Shown one piece after another: positions 36,124 to 45,199 of a stretch of DNA of 64,000 nucleotides. The translations under genes were made by a program, and so were the position numbers. The DNA comes from Bacteroidota bacterium (GTDB lineage Bacteria > Bacteroidota > Bacteroidia > Bacteroidales > TTA-H9). Below the pieces are notes generated by a model, which worked only from the letters and a program-made list of their open reading frames with translations, searched no databases and had not been told where the DNA came from. Position 1 is the first letter of the stretch; each line of letters begins with the position of its first letter. The stretch is taken from assembly GCA_003250395.1 (NCBI GenBank), contig QKGM01000038.1:330414-394413 (forward strand), read 5' to 3'.

Positions 36124-36630
36124 TTAGAACGGCCAGAACTGGTTGTCGTTCCATATTTTTTCTTTCAGCTCGTTGTTAAGATTTTCGAGTAATTCGTGAT
36201 GGCCTTTCTCCCAGTCTGCCAGAATCTGGTACAATTCTTTTTCTTTAGGGTTGTCGGTTTCTGCAGCCCTGTCACTGTATACTTTAACCGCTCTGAGTTC
36301 GAAGTCCATCGCTGCGGCGATGGCAGCAGCCTCATAGCTGGCAGCGTCAACCTGTTTCTTAAATTCTTCAGTCAGTACCTTCATGGTGACCATTTCGGTA
36401 TCATTGGGTGAGGGTGCTACCGGCATCAGAAATTCCTCAGTCTTTGCGTAGTGGGCAAATTGAGTACTGAGATACTTTATGTGTTCGTCCTCTTCTTCGG
36501 CCATCAGGGTGAATATCTTTCTGGCTGCGTCGTGCTGAGTAGAAGCAGCAGCGTTGGTATAGAAGGCTTTGCCTCGCTTCTCAAGCAGGATGGCCTCTTT
36601 CAGGATGTGGGTGGCTTTGTTTTTATCCAT
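36124..36630 (-). CDS. Rubrerythrin-like ferritin-family diiron protein
   Basis: The 168-residue four-helix protein carries the diiron ligands expected for the rubrerythrin family: EAILLEKRG (Glu in helix 1), EEEDEHIKYL (ExxH in helix 2), AMDFELRAVKVY and WEKGHHELL (helices 3 and 4). It has no C-terminal rubredoxin domain, so it is of the erythrin or ferritin-like type. Such proteins remove hydrogen peroxide or handle iron in anaerobes. It is monocistronic. Confidence 0.85.
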   Translation of the reverse strand: MDKNKATHILKEAILLEKRGKAFYTNAAASTQHDAARKIFTLMAEEEDEHIKYLSTQFAHYAKTEEFLMPVAPSPNDTEMVTMKVLTEEFKKQVDAASYEAAAIAAAMDFELRAVKVYSDRAAETDNPKEKELYQILADWEKGHHELLENLNNELKEKIWNDNQFWPF

Positions 36631-36728
36631 GGCAATTTGTTTATTTGATTTACATATACAACAACGTTAGCCGTGTTTTGCTCATTTTAACCGGGAATTC
36701 AAAATTCAGGCTGACGTTTTTCAATTAG

Positions 36729-36736
36729 TATCTTTG
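36729..36736 (+). promoter_or_regulatory. Bacteroidota -7 element TATCTTTG upstream of the RseC-like gene
   Basis: TATCTTTG fits TAnnTTTG and ends 17 nt before the ATG. It may drive the RseC-like gene and possibly the whole Rnf operon. Confidence 0.5.
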
Positions 36737-36753
36737 TCGAAAATTGAACGGGT

Positions 36754-37167
36754 ATGCAGGAAAATGTAATTAAACACTCCGGAACTATTCGCCACATTGA
36801 TGCCGAGAAGCTTATTGTGGTTATTCATACTGTATCAGCATGCAGCAGCTGTCATGAGAAAGGTGCCTGCGGGATTTCTGAACAGAAGGATAAAGAGGTG
36901 GAATTGAAACCTATCCCTGGAAGAGAGTATGCAATAGGCGACCTGGTGGAGGTGAAGATTTCAAGAACTGCCGGTCTCAGGGCAGTACTTTGGGCTTATC
37001 TGGTCCCTTTCGCAGTTTTGATGACAACTTTAATCGTAGTCTGGAATATTACGGGCAAACAGGAACTGGCAGGCCTCTTATCGCTGGCAAGTCTGATCCC
37101 CTATTTTTTTATCCTGTATCTGTTAAGGAAGAGAATAGCAGGGCGTTTCTCTATCACCCTTGTGTGA
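36754..37167 (+). CDS. rseC: RseC/MucC-family protein associated with Rnf
   Basis: The 137-residue protein matches the RseC family: an N-terminal Cys-rich domain (CSSCHEKGACGISEQ, Cys residues in a CxxC...C arrangement, plus GDLVEVKIS) followed by two membrane segments (about 80-98 and 105-123). RseC is linked with Rnf in keeping SoxR reduced in E. coli, and in Bacteroidota an RseC-like gene commonly precedes rnfB, as here. A 338-nt gap before rnfB leaves cotranscription uncertain. Confidence 0.85.
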   Translation: MQENVIKHSGTIRHIDAEKLIVVIHTVSACSSCHEKGACGISEQKDKEVELKPIPGREYAIGDLVEVKISRTAGLRAVLWAYLVPFAVLMTTLIVVWNITGKQELAGLLSLASLIPYFFILYLLRKRIAGRFSITLV

Positions 37168-37505
37168 AACGGGGACATTTGTAAGCAGGCAAACGAACAT
37201 GTCTGAAACTGCCGGATGTGATTTTTGCAGTTAATTACTTTTGGATAGCAAAGAATAGTGGTGGATGAAATTTAGAATTCATCTAAAGGCCGGGATGGTC
37301 CTGTATAGATAAGTTGTCTAAACCATTGTGAAAATATTTTTTATGATTTTTAATATGCTTATTTTGTGAATATAAGAAGAGGTTGACCAGATGAATAAGC
37401 CCAAAGAAATGTGAGCGGGATGGCTCATTCTCAAATTTGTTTTTACATTTGTCAAGCTTTAGAAAATCGATTTCACCCGAATAGTTCACCAAAAATTTAT
37501 CAACT
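37168..37505. other. Intergenic region between the RseC-like gene and rnfB
   Basis: The 338-nt gap contains TACTTTTG at 37237-37244, which fits TAnnTTTG and could be a second promoter for rnfBCDGEA with a leader of about 250 nt. No terminator or conserved RNA is recognisable. Confidence 0.4.
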
Positions 37506-38369
37506 GTGAACGAGATTATTATCTACTCGATGATTACGCTGGCCGGACTGGGTATAGCGTCAGCGGTAATACTGTATTTTGTTGCCCAAAAATTTAAGGT
37601 AATTGAAGATCCACGTATCGACATAGTTGCGGACAACCTTCCGGGAGCCAACTGTGGAGGGTGTGGATTTGCCGGATGCCGGAATTTTGCAGAAGCCATC
37701 GTAAAGGCTGAAAGTCTTGAAGGGCTTTCCTGCCCGGTAGGAGGTGCCACTGTGATGGGTAATATTGGCCAGGCAATGGGACTGGCTGTTGAGGCTTCTG
37801 AACCTAAGATTGCTGTTGTAAGATGCAATGGAAGTAAAGCACATGCCCCGGCAAAAGTTGTCTTCGACAGTGCATCGCGATGTTCGTTTGCGCATAGCCT
37901 GTTTTCAGGAGAGAGCGGCTGTCCGAATGGATGTCTTGGTTTGGGCGACTGTGTTGTAAGTTGCTCATTTGATGCTATCCATATCGACAGTGAGACAGGC
38001 TTGCCTGTAGTAAACGATAATTGTGTGGCTTGCGGAGCATGCGTAAAAGCCTGCCCCAGAAGTGTCATTGAATTACGTTATAAAGGGAAAAAGGATCGTC
38101 GGATCTTTGTAAGTTGTATAAATACCGAGAAGGGAGCAATTGCCAGAAAGAATTGCGAAGTTGCCTGCATAGGATGTGGTAAATGTGTTAAAGTATGCCC
38201 GTTCGATGCGATAACACTTGCAAATAACCTTGCATATATTGATTTTGAGAAGTGTAAATTATGTAGAAAATGCGTGGCAGAGTGTCCTACAGGAGCCATT
38301 CACGAACTGAATTTTCCTGCCAGGAAAGAGCCGGTTGCAGCCAGTGAGCAGACAGATGCTGCTGTCTGA
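37506..38369 (+). CDS. rnfB: Rnf complex subunit RnfB
   Basis: The 287-residue protein begins with a membrane helix (about 5-26), then the [4Fe-4S] domain with Cys50, Cys53, Cys58 and Cys76 (NCGGCGFAGC...LSCP), and several C-terminal ferredoxin-like clusters such as CVACGACVKACP and CIGCGKCVKVCP. RnfB accepts electrons from ferredoxin in the sodium- or proton-pumping ferredoxin:NAD+ oxidoreductase. The start is GTG (37506); the next residues NEIIIYSMITLAG match RnfB N termini. First gene of rnfBCDGEA. Confidence 0.94.
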   Translation: MNEIIIYSMITLAGLGIASAVILYFVAQKFKVIEDPRIDIVADNLPGANCGGCGFAGCRNFAEAIVKAESLEGLSCPVGGATVMGNIGQAMGLAVEASEPKIAVVRCNGSKAHAPAKVVFDSASRCSFAHSLFSGESGCPNGCLGLGDCVVSCSFDAIHIDSETGLPVVNDNCVACGACVKACPRSVIELRYKGKKDRRIFVSCINTEKGAIARKNCEVACIGCGKCVKVCPFDAITLANNLAYIDFEKCKLCRKCVAECPTGAIHELNFPARKEPVAASEQTDAAV

Positions 38370-38410
38370 TAATTTAGACTTGGTTTTGAAAATTAATGTT
38401 TAACATTATA

Positions 38411-38426
38411 GAAGGAGTTTCTCTTG
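38411..38426 (+). promoter_or_regulatory. Shine-Dalgarno supporting the TTG start of rnfC
   Basis: GAAGGAG (38411-38417) is followed six bases later by TTG (38424-38426). The next codons give KTFKIGGVHPEENKLSAG, the RnfC N terminus. A clear Shine-Dalgarno is uncommon in this window and fixes a TTG start here. Confidence 0.65.
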
Positions 38427-39755
38427 AAAACATTTAAAATTGGTGGTGTACACCCCGAAGAGAATAAACTGTCGGCCGGAAAACCAATTGAAGTTTTCCC
38501 AATACCACAGAAAGTATTTATTCCCCTGAGCCAGAGTTTAGGAGCCCCGTCGAAGCCGGTTGTGAAGAAAGGTGATGTGGTTAAAGTAGGGCAGCTTGTT
38601 GCACAGGGAGAGGGTTTTATCTCCTCTAATATTCATTCTTCTGTTTCTGGAACAGTAACCAAAATCGAGGATTACCCCGGGGCTGCAGGCTACCGGTCGC
38701 CGGCTATTTTTATTGATGTTGAAGGCGATGAGTGGGATGAATCCATTGACAGGGCTACTGACCTGAAAAGAGAGTGTTTGCTTTCACCTGAAGAGATTGT
38801 TGCCCGGTTGAAGGATTTTGGGATTGTAGGCCTGGGTGGTGCTACATTCCCTTCGCATGTTAAACTGATGGTACCCGCGGGTAAAAAGCCTGAGTATTTA
38901 ATTATTAATGGTGTTGAATGTGAGCCTTACCTTACTTCCGACCATCGGCTGATGTTGGAACATGGAGAGGAACTGATGGTTGGGATCAGCATCTTGATGA
39001 AGGGGCTGGGTGTTACCAAAGCATTGGTCGGGATCGAGAATAACAAACCAGATGCGTTGAGCCATCTTTCAAAACTTGCGGCTTCGTTTCCCGGGATAGA
39101 AATTCATCCACTAAAGGTGAAATATCCTCAGGGTGGAGAAAAACAGCTTATTAAGGCCCTGGTAAACAGGGAAGTACCATCCGGAAAGTTGCCGATTGAA
39201 GTAGGGTGTGTTGTAAATAATGTTGGGACAGCTTTTGCAGTATATGAAGCTGTTCAGAAGAACAAGCCACTCTTCGAAAGGGTTGTTACTGTTACAGGGA
39301 AAAGCATCCCTAAACCCGCAAATTATATGGTACGTGTAGGTACCCTGGTTTCTGCCCTTCTGGAACATTCCGGAGTCAACCCTGAGGAAGGGATGAAAGT
39401 AATCGGAGGGGGGCCTATGATGGGAAAGGCTTTGACAAATATCGATGTTCCGGTTGTGAAGGGAACATCTGGGATTCTGGTTATGCCGGCTTCAGCCTCT
39501 AAAAGGATGGCCGAAGTGAGTTGTATCAGGTGTTCACGGTGTACTACAGTTTGCCCGATGGGGCTTGAACCTTTCCAGTTGTGTACTGAATCAGAACGCG
39601 GGTTCTATGAACTGGCAGAGAAAGATCGTATTCTGGATTGTATTGAATGCGGTTCATGCCATTATACCTGTCCAAGCGGACGTCATCTGCTCGATCATAT
39701 CAGGGTAGGAAAAGCTGCTGTTGCAAAAATGATTCGTGCCAGAGCTGCTAAGTAA
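38424..39755 (+). CDS. rnfC: Rnf complex subunit RnfC
   Basis: The 443-residue protein has the N-terminal barrel-sandwich domain (PLSQSLGAPSKPVVKKGD), the NADH/FMN-binding SLBB region (GIVGLGGATFPSHVK and INGVECEPYLTSDH), and two cysteine clusters near the C terminus, CIRCSRCTTVCP (367-378) and CIECGSCHYTCP (406-417). RnfC is the peripheral NADH-interacting subunit. Translation starts at TTG behind a good Shine-Dalgarno, 54 nt after rnfB. Confidence 0.95.
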   Translation: MKTFKIGGVHPEENKLSAGKPIEVFPIPQKVFIPLSQSLGAPSKPVVKKGDVVKVGQLVAQGEGFISSNIHSSVSGTVTKIEDYPGAAGYRSPAIFIDVEGDEWDESIDRATDLKRECLLSPEEIVARLKDFGIVGLGGATFPSHVKLMVPAGKKPEYLIINGVECEPYLTSDHRLMLEHGEELMVGISILMKGLGVTKALVGIENNKPDALSHLSKLAASFPGIEIHPLKVKYPQGGEKQLIKALVNREVPSGKLPIEVGCVVNNVGTAFAVYEAVQKNKPLFERVVTVTGKSIPKPANYMVRVGTLVSALLEHSGVNPEEGMKVIGGGPMMGKALTNIDVPVVKGTSGILVMPASASKRMAEVSCIRCSRCTTVCPMGLEPFQLCTESERGFYELAEKDRILDCIECGSCHYTCPSGRHLLDHIRVGKAAVAKMIRARAAK

Positions 39756-39790
39756 TCAGTTTAGAATAGAAACACAATAAATATTACGGT

Positions 39791-40774
39791 ATGAATTTGC
39801 TCACCGTTTCAGGATCTCCGCATGTTCATGCGGATCAGTCAGTCCGGAAAATCATGTTTGGCGTCATTATTTCGTTGATTCCCGCCATGTTGGTTTCATT
39901 TTATTTCTTCGGACTTTCTGCAATTATACTAACGTTGACCGCCGTTGTCAGTTGCGCTCTTTTCGAATTTCTGATTCAGAAATACATACTGGGAAACGTG
40001 CCGACTATAGGTGATGGTTCAGCTATGCTGACAGGATTACTGCTTGCATTTAATGTCCCCTCAAACCTGCCTGTCTGGATGATAATCGTTGGGTCTCTTG
40101 TTTCAATAGGGATCGCCAAGTTGTCTTTTGGAGGACTAGGTAAAAATCCTTTTAACCCTGCTTTGGTCGGCCGGGTGTTTTTACTGATATCTTTTCCGGT
40201 TGATATGACCAGTTGGCCGTTGCCGCAGAGCTTCAGTACATCGCTCACCGATGTTGTAACAGGACCTACACCACTTGGAATCGTAAAGGAGGGTTTGAAA
40301 AAAGGTGATGCATTGACAGATCTTATGCAGCAGGTACCTGATTATGTCAACCTGCTGTTGGGAAACATGGGCGGTTCGGTAGGGGAGATCTCTGCGCTCG
40401 CGCTTATTATTGGCGGGTTATACCTATTGTTTAAACGAATAATTTCCTGGCATATACCTGTGGCTTTCATAGGTTCAGCATTTGTTTTCGCGGCTGTTTT
40501 AAATTTTGCCAACCCTGAAGCTTATGTCAATCCTTTCTTTCATCTGGTAACAGGGGGATTGATGTTAGGCGCCCTCTATATGGCAACAGACATGGTAACT
40601 TCTCCGATGACACCAGCAGGAATGCTTGTTTTCGGGGCTGGATGTGGTATAATAACGATTTTAATCCGTGTTTTTGGTGTTTATCCGGAGGGGGTTTCCT
40701 TCGCGATCCTGATCATGAATGCGGTTGTTCCCCTGTTGAATAAAGCATTTAAACCACGTCGTTTCGGCGTTTGA
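39791..40774 (+). CDS. rnfD: Rnf complex subunit RnfD
   Basis: The 327-residue protein has about nine membrane segments and the NqrB/RnfD fold. The covalent FMN site is DVVTGPTPLG, with Thr160 the likely flavinylated residue. The loop FGGLGKNPFNPALVGR and the conserved ATDMVTSPMTPAG are also characteristic. It conducts electrons across the membrane and contributes to ion pumping. It starts 35 nt after rnfC. Confidence 0.95.
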   Translation: MNLLTVSGSPHVHADQSVRKIMFGVIISLIPAMLVSFYFFGLSAIILTLTAVVSCALFEFLIQKYILGNVPTIGDGSAMLTGLLLAFNVPSNLPVWMIIVGSLVSIGIAKLSFGGLGKNPFNPALVGRVFLLISFPVDMTSWPLPQSFSTSLTDVVTGPTPLGIVKEGLKKGDALTDLMQQVPDYVNLLLGNMGGSVGEISALALIIGGLYLLFKRIISWHIPVAFIGSAFVFAAVLNFANPEAYVNPFFHLVTGGLMLGALYMATDMVTSPMTPAGMLVFGAGCGIITILIRVFGVYPEGVSFAILIMNAVVPLLNKAFKPRRFGV

Positions 40775-40785
40775 AAATATAGCAT

Positions 40786-41397
40786 ATGGGAAAGAAAATT
40801 GAATCCAATCTGAAGAATATGATTCTGTCGCTGGCGCTTATCTCGCTGGCGGCATCTGCTGCACTTGGGATGGTTTACAATCTTACCAAGGGGCCGATAG
40901 AGCAGGCTAACAAGGCAAAAGAGGTTTCTGCCATTACAGAGGTATTACCGGCATTTGACAATGATCCGACTGCCTCAGCAAAAGAAGCAGAAGGTTTAAC
41001 CCTTTATAAAGGGGCTCAGGCTGAACAGCCGGTTGGTGTTGCTATTAAGACTTTTACTGACAAGGGTTTCAGTGGTTACTTCTCGCTGATGGTTGGTTTT
41101 TTGCCGGATGGCTCCATCCATAACATCAGTGTTTTAGACCAGAAGGAGACCCCTGGGCTGGGATCGAAGATGAAAGAGGATAAGTTTAAAAATCAGTTTC
41201 TGGGCAAGAATCCCGAAACGTATAAACTGCTTGTTAAAAAAGACGGTGGTGATGTAGATGCCATCACAGCAGCAACTATTTCATCCAGGGCCTATTGCGA
41301 TGCAGTTCAGAAAGCGTATGATCTATGGAAAGCACAATTAACAGAAGGCAGCTCTGATTCAGAGCCTGCTGATTCACTGAAAGGAGTAAATCAATGA
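40786..41397 (+). CDS. rnfG: Rnf complex subunit RnfG
   Basis: The 203-residue protein has one N-terminal membrane helix (about 12-31) and a periplasmic FMN-binding domain. The flavinylation motif is DAITAATISS with Thr164 as the expected attachment residue (T-A-A-T in place of S-G-A-T). The segment ETPGLGSKM is conserved. An ApbE flavin transferase, needed for modification of RnfG and RnfD, is not in this window. The stop overlaps the rnfE start by four bases. Confidence 0.95.
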   Translation: MGKKIESNLKNMILSLALISLAASAALGMVYNLTKGPIEQANKAKEVSAITEVLPAFDNDPTASAKEAEGLTLYKGAQAEQPVGVAIKTFTDKGFSGYFSLMVGFLPDGSIHNISVLDQKETPGLGSKMKEDKFKNQFLGKNPETYKLLVKKDGGDVDAITAATISSRAYCDAVQKAYDLWKAQLTEGSSDSEPADSLKGVNQ

Positions 41398-41990
41398 GTA
41401 ATCTGAAACATTTTACCAATGGATTAATAAAAGAGAATCCAACCTTTGTGCTGGTACTTGGAGCTTGTCCGACCCTGGCGGTAACCACTGCCTCAATTAA
41501 TGGACTGGGGATGGGTGCTGCCACAACTTTTGTACTTGTATTCTCGAACGTTCTGATCGCCTTATTTAAGAATTTCATCCCCGATAAAGTGCGTATTGCG
41601 GCCTTTATCGTTGTTATCGCAACTTTTGTCACTATAGTTGACCTGGTGATGAAGGCTTTTACGCCGGATTTATATAAGACACTGGGAATTTTTATTCCTC
41701 TGATCGTAGTGAACTGTATAATTCTTGGACGTGCCGAGGCATTTGCACAGAAGAATAAAGTGCTGCCTGCATTACTCGACGGATTAGGTATGGGATTAGG
41801 ATTTACACTGGCTATCACGCTTCTGGCAAGTGTCAGGGAATTACTGGGCAATGGTTCTGTCTTTGACATCAAGCTAGTAAGTGAAAATGCCAAGACGATG
41901 CTCCTTTTCATTCTGCCTCCGGGAGCATTTATTACCTATGGTTACATGATTGCCATCGTAAACAGGCTCAAAGCTAAATATAACCTTTAA
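41394..41990 (+). CDS. rnfE: Rnf complex subunit RnfE
   Basis: The 198-residue integral membrane protein of the NqrD/RnfE family has six segments. Features are ENPTFVLVLGACPTLAVTT and LGIFIPLIVVNCIILGRAEAFA, with the cysteines that in this family coordinate an intramembrane iron centre shared with RnfA. An AAGGAG sequence sits eight bases before the ATG, and the ATGA overlap couples it to rnfG. Confidence 0.95.
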   Translation: MSNLKHFTNGLIKENPTFVLVLGACPTLAVTTASINGLGMGAATTFVLVFSNVLIALFKNFIPDKVRIAAFIVVIATFVTIVDLVMKAFTPDLYKTLGIFIPLIVVNCIILGRAEAFAQKNKVLPALLDGLGMGLGFTLAITLLASVRELLGNGSVFDIKLVSENAKTMLLFILPPGAFITYGYMIAIVNRLKAKYNL

Positions 41991-42001
41991 ACCACTGGAA
42001 A

Positions 42002-42577
42002 ATGGAATTCATTAGCATAATCATTATGGCCTTGCTGGTCAACAATGTTGTACTGGCACAGTTTCTTGGAATTTGTCCTTTTTTAGGGGTTTCTAACAAG
42101 GTTGAGACTGCTGCCGGTATGGGTGCAGCCGTTGTTTTTGTTATGTCACTCGCGAATCTGGTTACTTTTCTTGTAAATGCATATATTCTTATCCCATTGC
42201 ATATAGAGTTTATGCAAACAATCAGTTTTATTTTTGTAATTGCTTCATTAGTTCAGGTTGTTGAGATCATTTTAAAGAAGACAGCCCCATCGCTCTATCA
42301 GGCACTAGGTATTTATCTGCCCCTGATTACGACCAACTGTGCTGTTCTTGGGATCGCGATACTTGCAGTACAAAAGGATTATAATCTGATTACAAGTGTT
42401 GTATATGCAGCTGCCACTGCAGTAGGATTTACCCTGGCGATGGTATTGATGGCTGGTATTCGTGAACATATGGAAATGGTAGGATATCCAAAAGGGATGA
42501 AGGGATTTCCAATGTCGCTGCTGATAGCTGGACTCCTTTCTCTTGCGTTTATGGGTTTCACCGGCATGGTAAAATAG
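42002..42577 (+). CDS. rnfA: Rnf complex subunit RnfA
   Basis: The 191-residue protein is homologous to NqrE/RnfA, with six membrane segments in inverted topology to RnfE. Conserved stretches are NNVVLAQFLGICPFLGVSNK and LGIYLPLITTNCAVLG, carrying the iron-ligand cysteines. It is the last gene of rnfBCDGEA, starting 11 nt after rnfE, and is followed by a terminator. Confidence 0.95.
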   Translation: MEFISIIIMALLVNNVVLAQFLGICPFLGVSNKVETAAGMGAAVVFVMSLANLVTFLVNAYILIPLHIEFMQTISFIFVIASLVQVVEIILKKTAPSLYQALGIYLPLITTNCAVLGIAILAVQKDYNLITSVVYAAATAVGFTLAMVLMAGIREHMEMVGYPKGMKGFPMSLLIAGLLSLAFMGFTGMVK

Positions 42578-42605
42578 GAGCACTGTTCTTATATAAAGCG
42601 TTGAG

Positions 42606-42635
42606 AAATGAGCTGCCTTCAGACAGCTCATTTTT
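42606..42635 (+). terminator. Terminator of the Rnf operon
   Basis: AAATGAGCTG, 8-nt loop, CAGCTCATTT followed by TT. The hairpin is perfect, just after rnfA. Confidence 0.85.
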
Positions 42636-42688
42636 CGTTTGATCAGGGTTTTTGGCACCGTAGTGTAGAACAAAAGCGGAAGTAACCC

Positions 42689-42696
42689 TATCTTTG
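42689..42696 (+). promoter_or_regulatory. Bacteroidota -7 element TATCTTTG upstream of ftsE
   Basis: TATCTTTG fits TAnnTTTG, 48 nt before the ftsE start codon and after the Rnf terminator. Confidence 0.5.
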
Positions 42697-42744
42697 CATT
42701 TATAAGTCTTCGATACTTTTATTCTTTTCCCTCATAAAACACCT

Positions 42745-43473
42745 ATGGCACCATTAATTCAATTCGAAAATGTAGATGTATTCCAGCGAGAGACGTTGGT
42801 TCTAAAGAATGTGTCGCTATCAGTCAGCAACGGTGAGTTCGTTTATCTCATTGGGAAGACAGGCTCAGGTAAAAGCAGCCTGATGAAGACGATGTACGCT
42901 GAGTTGCCTGTGAATGAGGGATTAGCATTTGTAGCTGGTTATAGTCTTGTAGAACTTAAAAAGCGTGAAGTCCCGTTACTCAGACGCAAGCTGGGAATAG
43001 TCTTTCAGGATTTTCAACTGCTGACCGACAGAAATGTGAATGAAAATCTGCTTTTCGTGATGAAATCCACCGGTTGGGATAATAAGGAGAAGATGCAGTC
43101 GAGATGTGATGAGGTGCTTCAAAGTGTCGGATTATCAACCAAAGGGCATAAAATGCCGCATCAATTGTCAGGTGGTGAACAGCAACGCGTTGCCATTGCC
43201 CGGGCTCTGGTTAATAACCCTGAAATTATTCTGGCTGATGAGCCTACCGGAAATCTTGATCCTGAAACTTCTGCCGGAATTATGTACCTCTTGCGTGATA
43301 TTAGCCTGACAGGACGTTCGGTCCTTATGGCCACTCATAACTATAATCTTATTAAGCGGTTTCCTTCCCGGGTTTTCAGGATTGAGGAAGGTGTAGTTTA
43401 TGATGACCCAATTGAATCTTACGAAGGTCATACTGACGAACCAGAGTCATCTGAACCGGTTAATGAAATGTGA
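42745..43473 (+). CDS. ftsE: Cell-division ABC transporter ATPase FtsE
   Basis: The 242-residue ABC ATPase has Walker A GKTGSGKS (37-44), the Q-loop in VFQDFQLL, the signature LSGGEQQRV (141-149) and Walker B IILADEP (161-167). The FtsE/lipoprotein-export subgroup is indicated by FENVDVFQRETLVLKNVSL and RRKLGIVFQDFQLLTDRNV. With FtsX it controls septal peptidoglycan hydrolases. FtsX is not adjacent; ftsE is alone and its last 14 bases overlap the convergent xpt gene. Confidence 0.88.
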   Translation: MAPLIQFENVDVFQRETLVLKNVSLSVSNGEFVYLIGKTGSGKSSLMKTMYAELPVNEGLAFVAGYSLVELKKREVPLLRRKLGIVFQDFQLLTDRNVNENLLFVMKSTGWDNKEKMQSRCDEVLQSVGLSTKGHKMPHQLSGGEQQRVAIARALVNNPEIILADEPTGNLDPETSAGIMYLLRDISLTGRSVLMATHNYNLIKRFPSRVFRIEEGVVYDDPIESYEGHTDEPESSEPVNEM

Positions 43474-44029
43474 TCTCGTTGTCGTTGAGTGAATCGATGA
43501 TCGCGAGAGATTCAACATGGTAACCTTTATCTCTTAACCAAATCCCACCCTGTTGGAATCTTTTTTCAATCATAAATCCCAATCCTGCTATACTGGCACC
43601 GGCCTGGGCGCAAAGGTTGATTATTCCTTTAGCCGCATTACCATGAGCTAAAAAATCGTCAATAAACAGGATGTTCTCCCCGAATTTCAGGTATTCTTTA
43701 CTGATTATTAAAGGATAGAATTGTTGTTTGGTAAATGATTTAACTTCAGTTTGGTAGAAGCCGGAGGTCATGGAAGAGGGGTGTTTCTTTTTTGCAAAAA
43801 TTACCGGTAGCTTCATCATGAGGCCTGTCATGAGAGCTGGCGCAATACCACTGGCCTCAACAGTGATGATTTTGTTGATGTTTAACCCGGCAAATCGTTG
43901 CCCGAATTCTTCACCAATCTTCATCATCAGTTCAGGATCGAGTTGATGATTTACAAAACTGTCAACTTTCAGGATTCCGCCATCAAGGCATCGCCCCTCA
44001 TTTAAAATTCTTTGTCTGAGTATTTCCAT
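43460..44029 (-). CDS. xpt: Xanthine phosphoribosyltransferase
   Basis: The 189-residue protein begins MEILRQRILNEGR, then LKVDSFVNHQLDP, the typical Xpt N terminus; this fixes the start at 44029 although the frame extends 24 nt upstream. The PRPP-binding loop is ILFIDDFLAHGNAAKG (type I PRTase motif), preceded by the VEASGIAPAL dipeptide loop. It salvages xanthine to XMP in the cytoplasm. Its 3' end overlaps the convergent ftsE by 14 nt. Confidence 0.93.
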   Translation of the reverse strand: MEILRQRILNEGRCLDGGILKVDSFVNHQLDPELMMKIGEEFGQRFAGLNINKIITVEASGIAPALMTGLMMKLPVIFAKKKHPSSMTSGFYQTEVKSFTKQQFYPLIISKEYLKFGENILFIDDFLAHGNAAKGIINLCAQAGASIAGLGFMIEKRFQQGGIWLRDKGYHVESLAIIDSLNDNEITFH

Positions 44030-44059
44030 CTTAGTTTTCAGTTGACATTTCAATAATTA

Positions 44060-45199
44060 TCAGGTGGCCGCGGTAATGTATCTGATTAATTCCTGTACTT
44101 TTTCTTCGTTGTTAAACCGGTGAAGCACAATTTTCCTTTTTTCCCGGTCGTCTGATGTAAATGGTGTCTCCATCAGCTTATGAAGAGTTGATTTTAGTAG
44201 AGTTGGTGTGTCGGCAACATAACATATTGAATCCAATCCGGTTCCTGCAAGCATTTTGCTGTTTACAAGGCAGTGGCGTCCGGTATACAGCGTGTTGATC
44301 AATTTTAGCTTAAGGCCTGTTGGTTGAAAAGTGACCATGATGTTTACCTGAGCTTCTGAAGTAAGGGTTTCCATAGTTTGCTGATCAGGATTGGCAATCA
44401 AAGAAACATTTTCATGGAGGGATGTTAGTTTTTTCAGTCCATCATCAGGATCCATACCTGCCACTATAAACGGGATAGATGTTCCCGAAAAAACGTTCTG
44501 GATGAGGTATTCAGCAGCCTGTTTGTTTTCAGGAACGGAAAGCTTCCCTTGAAAGAGGGCGTACTTTCCTGTTCCTGTCTGACATGTGACAGAATCATTA
44601 CCATGAAAACTTGGAAGAAACACTACCTTTTCAACAGGAAGAAATTTTTGCAGGTATTGTTGGTCATCTTCTGCGACAGCAAGTGTAAGATCGGCCTGAA
44701 TCAATATTTTCTGAAAGATTCGCAGTTTGGCTGCTTCAATCAGGAAGAAGATTTTTCTGGACAGTCTTTTTTCGGCCTTAGCCAGATGTTGGTAATACTG
44801 ATGCTCGATATTACTTTCCCTGTATATTTTTATTCTGTTTTTGAGTAATTTGTGTCCAAGAAGGCTACAGGTATGAAGTCCTTCAAAAAGGATTGGTGCA
44901 TCATCCGCCAGAAGGTTTCTGATTAAATCATCATGTCGCCGGCTTGAGACAATATAAGGGAGAAGAGAGATATTGGAACCAATACCAGTTTTTCGGGGAT
45001 AGTAGTATATTTTTTTGCAGAATTGTGCCAGATGGGGCTGTTCTCCCCTGCCATATTCAAAACAATGAAGTGTTATCTGGAAACCGTGTTGGTGTAGGAT
45101 TCTGATTTTGTGATAGACGTCAATCACACCGCCATAATTGGCCGGAAAAGGCACATCAAAAGAAACGATGTGAATTCTGTTTTTAGATGAATTGTTCAT
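44060..45199 (-). CDS. Glycosyltransferase (GT-B fold, GT4-like)
   Basis: The 379-residue protein opens with NRIHIVSFDVPFPANYGGVIDVYHKI, the start of a GT-B N-terminal domain with the glycine-rich donor or acceptor loop. The C-terminal half (KYALFQGKLSVPENKQAAEYL...) has the GT-B donor-side pattern. The usual GT4 EX7E motif is not obvious: LKLKLINTLYTGRHCLVNS occupies its position. The sugar is unknown. The start at 45199 overlaps the upstream glycosyltransferase gene by 17 nt, indicating an operon of two. Confidence 0.78.
   Translation of the reverse strand: MNNSSKNRIHIVSFDVPFPANYGGVIDVYHKIRILHQHGFQITLHCFEYGRGEQPHLAQFCKKIYYYPRKTGIGSNISLLPYIVSSRRHDDLIRNLLADDAPILFEGLHTCSLLGHKLLKNRIKIYRESNIEHQYYQHLAKAEKRLSRKIFFLIEAAKLRIFQKILIQADLTLAVAEDDQQYLQKFLPVEKVVFLPSFHGNDSVTCQTGTGKYALFQGKLSVPENKQAAEYLIQNVFSGTSIPFIVAGMDPDDGLKKLTSLHENVSLIANPDQQTMETLTSEAQVNIMVTFQPTGLKLKLINTLYTGRHCLVNSKMLAGTGLDSICYVADTPTLLKSTLHKLMETPFTSDDREKRKIVLHRFNNEEKVQELIRYITAAT

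Noticed and set aside
37523..38068. Minus-strand frames of 181 and 111 codons within rnfB
   Set aside because: They are antisense to well-conserved ferredoxin cysteine motifs of rnfB and resemble no known family.
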